NCBI RefSeq assembly: GCF_042429435.1
Contig: NZ_JBHMAF010000028.1
Source: Ectobacillus funiculus
GTDB lineage: Bacteria > Bacillota > Bacilli > Bacillales > Bacillaceae_G
Strand: one strand, 5' to 3'
Length of the DNA: 64,000 nucleotides
Positions 57,741 through 64,000 of this stretch are shown piece by piece (the stretch's first letter is position 1; each line of letters begins with the position of its first letter). The position numbers were made by a program, and so were the translations under genes. Below the pieces are notes generated by a model. It ran no database searches and was not told the DNA's origin. It saw only the letters and a list, made by a program, of their open reading frames with translations.

Positions 57741-59072
57741 ATGGCTTACTTCCAAAATATTAACCAAATCCAGTTTGAAGGCCCAACATCAAAAAATCCA
57801 CTTTCATTTAAATACTACAATCCGGAAGAAAAAATTAATGGCAAAACAATGGAAGAAATCCTGCGCTTTTCTGTTGCGTATTGGCACACATTCGCTGCTG
57901 ACGGAACAGACCCATTCGGCGCAGGAACGATGATTCGCCCTTGGGATCATTATAAGGGCTTAGACTTGGCAAAAGCACGTGTAGAAGCAGCATTTGAATT
58001 GTTTGAGAAACTAAATGTACCTTTCTTCTGCTTCCATGATTCCGATATCGCGCCTGAAGGAAACACACTAAAGGAAACATATGACGCCCTTGATCCGATC
58101 GTTGCGATGATTAAAGATTATATGAAAACAAGCAAAACAAAATTGCTTTGGAATACAGTGAATGCGTTTACGCACCCACGATATGTTCATGGTGCAGCAA
58201 CTTCCAATAATGCGGATGTATTTGCCTATGCTGCTGCAAAGGTGAAAAAAGGTCTTGAAATTGGAAAAGAGCTTGGGGCAGAAAACTATGTATTCTGGGG
58301 CGGCCGTGAAGGTTATGAAACATTATTAAATACAGACATGAAACTTGAGCAGGATAACCTAGCACGCTTCTTCCACATGGCTGTTGATTATGCGAAGGAA
58401 ATTGGTTTCGATGGCCAATTCTTAATTGAACCAAAGCCAAAAGAGCCAACAAAGCATCAATACGATTTTGATGTTGCGACTGGTTTAGCATTCTTGCAAA
58501 AATATGATCTTCAAGATCACCTCAAGTTTAATATCGAAGCAAACCATGCGACACTTGCCGGTCATACATTTGAACATGAGCTGCGCGTTGCTCGCATTAA
58601 CGGTATGCTTGGATCTGTAGATGCAAACCAAGGAGATACATTAATCGGCTGGGATACGGATGAATTCCCGACAGACTTGTATTCTACTACATTGGCAATG
58701 TATGAAATCTTAAAGAATGGCGGTCTTGGCAAAGGCGGACTCAATTTTGATGCGAAGGTAAGACGCGGCTCCTTCGAACCAGAAGATCTGTTCCATGCTC
58801 ATATTGCCGGAATGGATGCATTTGCAATCGGCTTGAAAGTGGCAAATAAGCTCATTGAGGACAAGGTGTTAGAGGATGTGATTGCTGACAGATACAGCAG
58901 CTTCACAGAAGGCATTGGCTTAGAGATTGTAGAAGGCAGAGCGGATTTCCACAAGCTTGAGCAGTATGCATTAAGCCTTGGGGAAATTAAGAACAAATCC
59001 AGTCGTCAGGAACGATTAAAAGCAGTGGTAAACCAATATTTATTAGAAACATTATCGACTGTAACTGTATAA
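57741..59072 (+). CDS. xylA: Xylose isomerase, copy 3
   Basis: 443 residues, full length, with the same catalytic motifs as copy 2 and about eight amino acid differences (for example LKNGGL for LLNGGL and KLIEDKVLED for KLLEDRVLED). AAAAGGGGAGGAAATTCC precedes the ATG. Promoter, operator and cre site are duplicated with it. This copy is the one followed by xylB, 227 bases downstream beyond a terminator, so it keeps the standard xylA-xylB order, whereas copy 2 keeps the xylR neighbour. Confidence 0.96.
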   Translation: MAYFQNINQIQFEGPTSKNPLSFKYYNPEEKINGKTMEEILRFSVAYWHTFAADGTDPFGAGTMIRPWDHYKGLDLAKARVEAAFELFEKLNVPFFCFHDSDIAPEGNTLKETYDALDPIVAMIKDYMKTSKTKLLWNTVNAFTHPRYVHGAATSNNADVFAYAAAKVKKGLEIGKELGAENYVFWGGREGYETLLNTDMKLEQDNLARFFHMAVDYAKEIGFDGQFLIEPKPKEPTKHQYDFDVATGLAFLQKYDLQDHLKFNIEANHATLAGHTFEHELRVARINGMLGSVDANQGDTLIGWDTDEFPTDLYSTTLAMYEILKNGGLGKGGLNFDAKVRRGSFEPEDLFHAHIAGMDAFAIGLKVANKLIEDKVLEDVIADRYSSFTEGIGLEIVEGRADFHKLEQYALSLGEIKNKSSRQERLKAVVNQYLLETLSTVTV

Positions 59073-59226
59073 AAAAACAGACGATGTGGGAAAAGTGCAA
59101 GTGTTCTGTTTAGCTTCGGTAGATAAACATCTCACATACAAATCGTACGATGCGGTGAAGGTTATTTTACTGTAAGGGGCTGCGCTGAACCTGGGCATCT
59201 GCGTTTTTATCTTTTGAAAAAAGAAA

Positions 59227-59262
59227 TGCGCTGGAACAGTATGTTATTCCAGCACATTTTTA
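59227..59262 (+). terminator. Terminator of xylA3
   Basis: TGCGCTGGAA (59227-59236) pairs with TTCCAGCACA (59247-59256), followed by TTTTTAT. It lies between xylA3 and xylB, so read-through or a second promoter is needed for xylB. Confidence 0.75.
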
Positions 59263-59299
59263 TAATCCAGGATGATCATTAAATAAAAGGGTGATATAG

Positions 59300-60799
59300 A
59301 TGAAGTATGTAATTGGGATCGATCTAGGAACGAGTGCAGTTAAAATCTTGCTTATTAATCAAAATGGAGAAGTTTGTCATGAGGTTTCTAAATCTTACCC
59401 TCTTATCCAAGAAAAGTCAGGGTATAGTGAACAAAATCCAGAAGAATGGGTAGAAAAAACTGCACAAGGTCTTGCAGAACTCGTTCAACAATTTCAAGGG
59501 AATGTCGATGATATTGAAGGCATCAGCTTTTCCGGACAAATGCACGGGCTTGTGTTACTTGATGAGGAACATCAAGTATTACGAAATACAATTCTTTGGA
59601 ATGATACGAGAACAACAGAGCAATGCCGGCAAATCAATGAAATTGTCGGAACAGACCGATTACTTGAAATCACAAAAAATCCAGCTCTAGAAGGATTCAC
59701 TTTGCCAAAGCTACTATGGGTAAAGCAATATGAGCCTGAAGTTTTTGAGAAGGCACATGTATTTATGCTGCCGAAGGATTATTTGCGCTATCGTATGACA
59801 GGAGAAATTCATAGCGAATATTCTGATGCGGCAGGAACCCTGCTGTTAAATGTAAGTAAGAAAACGTGGAGTACAGAAATTTGTGAGCTTGTTGGCATTA
59901 AATCTGAACTTTGCCCGCCGCTCGTAGAGTCCCATCAATTAGTCGGAACAATTACGTCTGATTTCGCGAATTGGACAGGTCTTTCTGAGTCCGTTAAGGT
60001 ATTTGCCGGCGGTGCAGATAATGCATGCGGAGCGATAGGATCTGGAATCTTATCGGAAGGAAGAACATTATGCAGCATTGGAACCTCAGGGGTTGTTCTT
60101 TCCTATGAAGAGCGTAATGATCAAGACTTTCAAGGTAAGGTCCACTATTTCAATCACGGGGAAGAGAACGCATTTTATACAATGGGAGTAACCTTGGCTG
60201 CCGGTTACAGCTTAAGCTGGTTTAAGGATACCTTTGCAGAGAAAGAAGAGTTTGAGCAGCTGTTACAGGGGATAGATCAAGTTCCAGCTGGTGCGAACGG
60301 TCTGCTGTTTACGCCATATTTAGTTGGTGAACGGACACCGCATGCCGATTCGGTTATTCGCGGAAGCTTTATCGGGATGGATGCATCTCATAAACGTCGT
60401 GATTTTGTTCGGGCAGTACTTGAAGGCATTACGTTTTCGCTGAATGAATCAATCGAAATCTTTAGGGAAAATGGTAAAACCATCGATACAATTGTATCAA
60501 TTGGCGGAGGAGCAAAAAATGAGGCTTGGCTGCAAATACAGGCCGATATTTTTAATGCAAATATTGTGAAGCTTTCAAGTGAGCAGGGACCAGGAATGGG
60601 GGCTGCAATGCTTGCAGCGTTTGGATGCGGCTGGTTTTCATCCTTACTGGAATGTGCTAACAAATTCATTGAGCCCGTTAAAACGTATCAGCCAGTTAAG
60701 GAGAACGTAGCACAGTATCAAAAATTGTTTGGCATTTATAAACAGGTCTATGAACAAACAAAGGTTCTTAATGAACAGCTGCAGGAGTTCAGAAAATAA
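59300..60799 (+). CDS. xylB: Xylulokinase
   Basis: 499 residues, FGGY kinase family; it phosphorylates D-xylulose to xylulose-5-phosphate. Motifs: GIDLGTSAVKILLIN (phosphate 1), ISFSGQMHGLVLLD (the SGQMHG motif specific to xylulokinases), ILWNDTRTTEQC, KLLWVKQYEPEVF, GGADNACGAIGSG, SIGTSGVVLSY, and the C-terminal GGGAKNEAWLQIQADIF. AAAAGGGTGATATAG precedes the ATG. It is followed by the aldo/keto reductase, galM and transketolase genes on the same strand with small gaps, suggesting one transcript for xylose catabolism. Confidence 0.96.
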   Translation: MKYVIGIDLGTSAVKILLINQNGEVCHEVSKSYPLIQEKSGYSEQNPEEWVEKTAQGLAELVQQFQGNVDDIEGISFSGQMHGLVLLDEEHQVLRNTILWNDTRTTEQCRQINEIVGTDRLLEITKNPALEGFTLPKLLWVKQYEPEVFEKAHVFMLPKDYLRYRMTGEIHSEYSDAAGTLLLNVSKKTWSTEICELVGIKSELCPPLVESHQLVGTITSDFANWTGLSESVKVFAGGADNACGAIGSGILSEGRTLCSIGTSGVVLSYEERNDQDFQGKVHYFNHGEENAFYTMGVTLAAGYSLSWFKDTFAEKEEFEQLLQGIDQVPAGANGLLFTPYLVGERTPHADSVIRGSFIGMDASHKRRDFVRAVLEGITFSLNESIEIFRENGKTIDTIVSIGGGAKNEAWLQIQADIFNANIVKLSSEQGPGMGAAMLAAFGCGWFSSLLECANKFIEPVKTYQPVKENVAQYQKLFGIYKQVYEQTKVLNEQLQEFRK

Positions 60800-60833
60800 A
60801 CCATTATAATCTTTGAATTAAGGGGAATGGAAG

Positions 60834-61817
60834 ATGAACTATCGGAAGTTGGGAAATACAGGGATTTCAGTAAGCGAAGTCAGCTTTGGAACATGGGCAA
60901 TTGGAGGTTCTTGGGGAAGAACAAATGATCAAGAATCTTTAAAAGCACTGGATTATGCAATCGGGCAGGGTGTGAATTTTTTCGATACTGCCGATGTATA
61001 CGGAGACGGACACAGTGAAGAGCTATTAGCTAAAGCTACAAAGGGCAAGGAAGATCAAGTCTATATTGCGACTAAGTTTTGCCGGGCAGGAGATATCCAT
61101 TCAAAAGAAACCTACTCATATGAAACAGTCCGTTCCTATTGTGAAGCAAGCTTAAAGCGACTCGGCCGTGAAGCAATCGATTTATATCAGATCCATTGCC
61201 CGCCAATTGAGATTTTACAGAATGGACAGGTATTTGAGGTATTGGACAAACTGCAGCAGGAAGGGAAAATTCGGCATTACGGTGTGAGTGTGGAAACGGT
61301 AGAGGAAGGGCTTCTATGCTTACAAAACCCTAATGTTAAAGCTCTACAAGTAATTTTTAATATGTTCCGTCAAAAACCGATTGAAAAGCTATTTCCAGAG
61401 GCAAAGAAAAATGGCGTTGGCATTCTTGTCCGCCTGCCGCTTGCAAGCGGATTATTGACAGGGAAATTTACAAAGGGACATACCTTTGAGGCAGAGGATC
61501 ATCATAATTTTAATGAAAACGGGGCAGCTTTTAATGTTGGTGAAACGTTTGCAGGCCTTGGCTTTGCTAAAGGTGTTGAATTATCAGAGCAGCTTGCATG
61601 GATTGCAGAAGGAAGGCATTCGATGACAACAGCGGCTTTAAGATGGATATTGGATCAAGACGAAATTTCGTGTGTGATTCCAGGATTTAAAAATGAACGC
61701 CAAATAACAGAAAACCTGAGAGCTATTGAAGAAAAATCCTTTTCACCAGAAGAGCTACAAAGAATTGTTCAGTTTTATGAAGAGAAGGTCAAGGGTGCCA
61801 TTAGAGGGCCATATTAA
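60834..61817 (+). CDS. Aldo/keto reductase
   Basis: 327 residues, single-domain NADPH-dependent TIM barrel. The catalytic tetrad is visible: Asp in FFDTADVYGDG, Tyr in the same motif, Lys in VYIATKFCRAG and His in DLYQIHCPP. The C-terminal cofactor segment CVIPGFKNERQITENLRAI is present. The GxSxxEVSFGTWAIGG-like N-terminus (GISVSEVSFGTWAIGG) places it near the YhdN/GSP69 group. Its position between xylB and galM suggests a role with sugars or aldehydes from hemicellulose; the substrate is not known. AAGGGGAATGG lies before the ATG. Confidence 0.9.
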   Translation: MNYRKLGNTGISVSEVSFGTWAIGGSWGRTNDQESLKALDYAIGQGVNFFDTADVYGDGHSEELLAKATKGKEDQVYIATKFCRAGDIHSKETYSYETVRSYCEASLKRLGREAIDLYQIHCPPIEILQNGQVFEVLDKLQQEGKIRHYGVSVETVEEGLLCLQNPNVKALQVIFNMFRQKPIEKLFPEAKKNGVGILVRLPLASGLLTGKFTKGHTFEAEDHHNFNENGAAFNVGETFAGLGFAKGVELSEQLAWIAEGRHSMTTAALRWILDQDEISCVIPGFKNERQITENLRAIEEKSFSPEELQRIVQFYEEKVKGAIRGPY

Positions 61818-61834
61818 AAGTCAGGAGGGATACA

Positions 61835-62881
61835 GTGGAAGTCCTAAAAGATGTCTTTGGAGAATTAAATGGACAAGCGATTACATCGTATACGCTCCGA
61901 AACGATAGCGGGATGGAATTTACTTGTATTGATTACGGCTGCACCATTACAAGGATTATGGTACCTGATAAAAACGGGGTAAAGGAAAATGTAGTGCTAG
62001 GCTACGATACATTGGAAGAGTATCTCAATTATTCCCCGTATTTTGGTTGTATCATTGGCCGGATCAGCGGAAGGATCAAAAACGCAACGTTTACCTTGGA
62101 TGATGAGGCTTTTACATTAGCAAAAAATGAAAATGAAAACCATCTCCATGGGGGAGACAACGGCTTCCATAATGTCATTTGGAGCTCATCCGTAGAAACA
62201 AAAGCGGATGAGGCAAATATCGTATTTTCCTATACAAGTCCTGACGGAGAAGAGGGATTTCCAGGGAATCTTAAGCTTCAGGTAACCTATTCCTTAAATA
62301 ATGAAAATGAAATCGTCATTTCCTATCAGGGTGTTTCTGATCAGAAAACAATTGTGAATCTGACAAATCACTCTTACTTCAACCTAAGCGGTAATTTGAA
62401 GCGGACCATTTTAGCGCATGAGCTGACGCTAAAAAGTGATGGTTTTTTAGAGCTGGATCCTTCTTTCATACCAACGGGTAAAGTCTTATCTGTGGAGGAT
62501 ACAGTATTTGATTTTAGAAAGGGTCTGCAAATTGTGCAAGGAGTCAATTCTGAACATCCGCAAATAAAACTTGTTGGCGGGGGATATGACCATCCCTTTT
62601 TATTAAATGCAAATCATGAGCAGGAGATCACATTGGTTGACTATGAAAGCGGCAGGAAGCTTGAAATTGAGACAGATGAACCGTGTGTTGTTCTTTATAC
62701 AGGAAACTCCTTAGAAGAGGGTTTTACAATAGGAGGAGTACCGTCCGAGAAGCATTTAGGTTTATGTCTGGAAACGCAGCTGCCGCCTAATATGATAAAT
62801 AATCCAAATTTTCCTTCTGCAGTACTTGAGGCAAATGAGGTTTATTCAACTAAGACAAAATATGCTTTTAAATTGATTTAA
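61835..62881 (+). CDS. galM: Aldose 1-epimerase (mutarotase)
   Basis: 348 residues, GTG start at 61835 preceded by TCAGGAGGGATACA. It speeds the alpha/beta conversion of aldoses such as xylose or glucose, so that XylA gets its preferred anomer. GalM motifs: IDYGCTITRIMVPDKNGV, PYFGCIIGRISGRI, ENHLHGGDNGFHNVIW (catalytic His in the HGG region), LTNHSYFNLSG (second His) and the catalytic Glu in GLCLETQLPPN. There is no signal peptide, so it acts in the cytoplasm. Gap to the preceding gene is 17 bases. Confidence 0.95.
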   Translation: MEVLKDVFGELNGQAITSYTLRNDSGMEFTCIDYGCTITRIMVPDKNGVKENVVLGYDTLEEYLNYSPYFGCIIGRISGRIKNATFTLDDEAFTLAKNENENHLHGGDNGFHNVIWSSSVETKADEANIVFSYTSPDGEEGFPGNLKLQVTYSLNNENEIVISYQGVSDQKTIVNLTNHSYFNLSGNLKRTILAHELTLKSDGFLELDPSFIPTGKVLSVEDTVFDFRKGLQIVQGVNSEHPQIKLVGGGYDHPFLLNANHEQEITLVDYESGRKLEIETDEPCVVLYTGNSLEEGFTIGGVPSEKHLGLCLETQLPPNMINNPNFPSAVLEANEVYSTKTKYAFKLI

Positions 62882-63006
62882 TTAGTAAGGTTATTTACAA
62901 AAGAGCAGGGTTCAATTGCCCTGCTAACTTATGGATTATAAAATACAGAGATTTATAGATAGCGGAAATTGAATACAAACATATAGTGTCTGAAGGGAGA
63001 ATTATA

Positions 63007-64000
63007 GTGAGTAATGTAGCGAATCTTGAAGCAGTAGAAACACTAGCTATAAATACAATACGTACTTTATCTATCGATGCGGTAGAAAAAGCAAAATCTG
63101 GCCATCCAGGTATGCCGATGGGAACAGCGCCAATGGGGCATGTGTTATGGTCAAAAGTTATGAATCACAATCCAGCCAATCCATCTTGGTTTAATCGAGA
63201 TCGTTTCGTATTATCTGCGGGTCACGGTTCCATGCTGCTATACAGCTTATTGCATTTAGGTGGATATGATGTGTCTCTAGAAGACTTGAAACAGTTTAGA
63301 CAATGGGGAAGCAAAACGCCGGGACATCCTGAATACGGACATACTCCTGGTGTTGATGCAACGACAGGTCCTCTTGGACAAGGGGTAGCCATGGGAGTAG
63401 GAATGGCTATGGCAGAAGCACATCTCGCAGCTGTATACAATCAAGAAAACTTCCCGATTGTCGATCACTATACATATGTGATTTGTGGAGATGGGGATTT
63501 AATGGAAGGCGTGTCCGCAGAGGCTGCATCTCTTGCGGGACACTTACAATTAGGCAAGCTGATTATGATGTACGATTCAAATAATATTACACTTGATGGT
63601 GAAGCCCACCTATCATTCTCAGAAGATGTAGGGAAGCGGTTTGAGGCATACGGATGGCAGGTGCTTCAAGTAAATAGTCAAAATGACTTACATGCAATTG
63701 AGCGGGCATTGGTCGAAGCAAAGAATGAGCTAACAAAGCCAACCTTAATTGAAGTGAAAACAACCTTAGGATATGGAAGTCCGAACAAAGGCGGCAAGGG
63801 CGGACATCAAGGTACGCATGGTTCTCCTCTTGGTGCAGAAGAAGTGAAACTGACGAAAGAATTTTATCAATGGCCGCAAGAAGACTTTTATATTCCAGAG
63901 GAAGTAAAAGCGTACTATCAAGAAGTAAAAGAAAAGGGGATCCAATCCAACCAGCAATGGGAACAGTTATTGGAGCAGTACAAGCAAGAATATCCAGAGC
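63007..64000 (+). CDS. tkt: Transketolase, 3'-truncated by the window end
   Basis: The first 331 residues of a roughly 665-residue enzyme are present, from a GTG at 63007 with GAAGGGAGAATTATA upstream. The thiamine-diphosphate domain motifs are seen: SGHPGMPMGTAPMGHVLW, LSAGHGSMLLYSLLHLGGYD, GHPEYGHTPGVDATTGPLGQG, and ICGDGDLMEGVSAEAASLAG with DSNNITLDG for Mg/ThDP binding. It transfers two-carbon units in the non-oxidative pentose phosphate pathway, using the xylulose-5-phosphate made by XylB. It lies 125 bases after galM. Whether it is the housekeeping or a xylose-specific copy cannot be seen. Confidence 0.95.
   Translation, partial: MSNVANLEAVETLAINTIRTLSIDAVEKAKSGHPGMPMGTAPMGHVLWSKVMNHNPANPSWFNRDRFVLSAGHGSMLLYSLLHLGGYDVSLEDLKQFRQWGSKTPGHPEYGHTPGVDATTGPLGQGVAMGVGMAMAEAHLAAVYNQENFPIVDHYTYVICGDGDLMEGVSAEAASLAGHLQLGKLIMMYDSNNITLDGEAHLSFSEDVGKRFEAYGWQVLQVNSQNDLHAIERALVEAKNELTKPTLIEVKTTLGYGSPNKGGKGGHQGTHGSPLGAEEVKLTKEFYQWPQEDFYIPEEVKAYYQEVKEKGIQSNQQWEQLLEQYKQEYPE

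Noticed and set aside
1..64000. tRNA, rRNA, riboswitch or T-box elements
   Set aside because: I looked in the intergenic stretches and saw no cloverleaf, rRNA-like or known riboswitch core; this was by eye, not by a covariance search.

Overview
The window is a piece of a Bacillaceae chromosome (Bacillus sensu lato). The evidence is a run of genes in the same order as the yhfN–comK–yhjE–sipV–addB–addA–hlpB–gerP–yisI–yisK segment of Bacillus subtilis, plus spore-coat/germination genes, a Spo0E-like phosphatase, and Bacillus-type promoters, ribosome binding sites and T-tailed terminators. The sequence is from a draft: one 140-base run of N lies inside a gene (41959-42098), and both window ends cut genes. 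No tRNA, rRNA or CRISPR array was seen, and the species was not identified.

Layout. 1-1974: end of a sugar ABC transporter (RbsAC/XylGH type). 2.0-3.4 kb: gene-poor, with a dispersed repeat, a small ORF and a decayed reading frame. 3.4-26.4 kb: conserved core, with a membrane M48 protease (yhfN-like), the glyoxylate-shunt pair aceB-aceA, a coiled-coil protein, a 14-TM drug exporter, a YjcZ-type small protein, comK, a TVP38/DedA-like protein, signal peptidase I, addB-addA, hlpB (HNH), gerPABCDEF (minus strand), yisI-like and yisK. 27.1-36.2 kb: a hemicellulose uptake locus with a YesM/YesN-type two-component system (like XynD/XynC of Geobacillus), a lipoprotein and two permeases for oligosaccharides (like XynEFG), a GH52 beta-xylosidase and a DUF624 membrane protein. 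36.4-42.9 kb: GH43 enzyme (minus), a decayed GH52 copy, a XynP-type symporter, a small transaldolase and the first xylA. 43.0-48.3 kb: a spore germinant-receptor cluster in an unusual split arrangement, flanked by two related insertion-sequence remnants and next to a topB fragment. 48.3-51.4 kb: two Gfo/Idh/MocA oxidoreductases and a ThuA-like protein (minus). 52.2-64 kb: xylR, second xylA, rpiB, an anchored sugar-binding protein, a 56-residue internally deleted xylR, third xylA, xylB, an aldo/keto reductase, galM and the start of a transketolase.

How it works together. Xylo-oligosaccharides would enter through the ABC system or the XynP-type symporter. GH52 and GH43 enzymes would cut them to xylose (and arabinose), and XylA, XylB, RpiB, transaldolase and transketolase would feed xylulose-5-phosphate into the pentose phosphate pathway. 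Inverted repeats matching the XylR type lie at all three xylA promoters, at GH43, in front of the decayed GH52 copy and in front of a lost GH10-like gene. CcpA (cre) sites lie in the xylA2 and xylA3 leaders, at the oxidoreductase promoter and, with one mismatch, at the start of the ABC binding-protein gene.

The most striking structures are: a ~130-bp dispersed element caught inside one copy of a tandem repeat, so that filled and empty sites can be compared; the same element family inside the gerP operon; three near-identical xylA genes with an in-frame 'mini-xylR'; and several gene relics that show the xylan locus has been rebuilt repeatedly.
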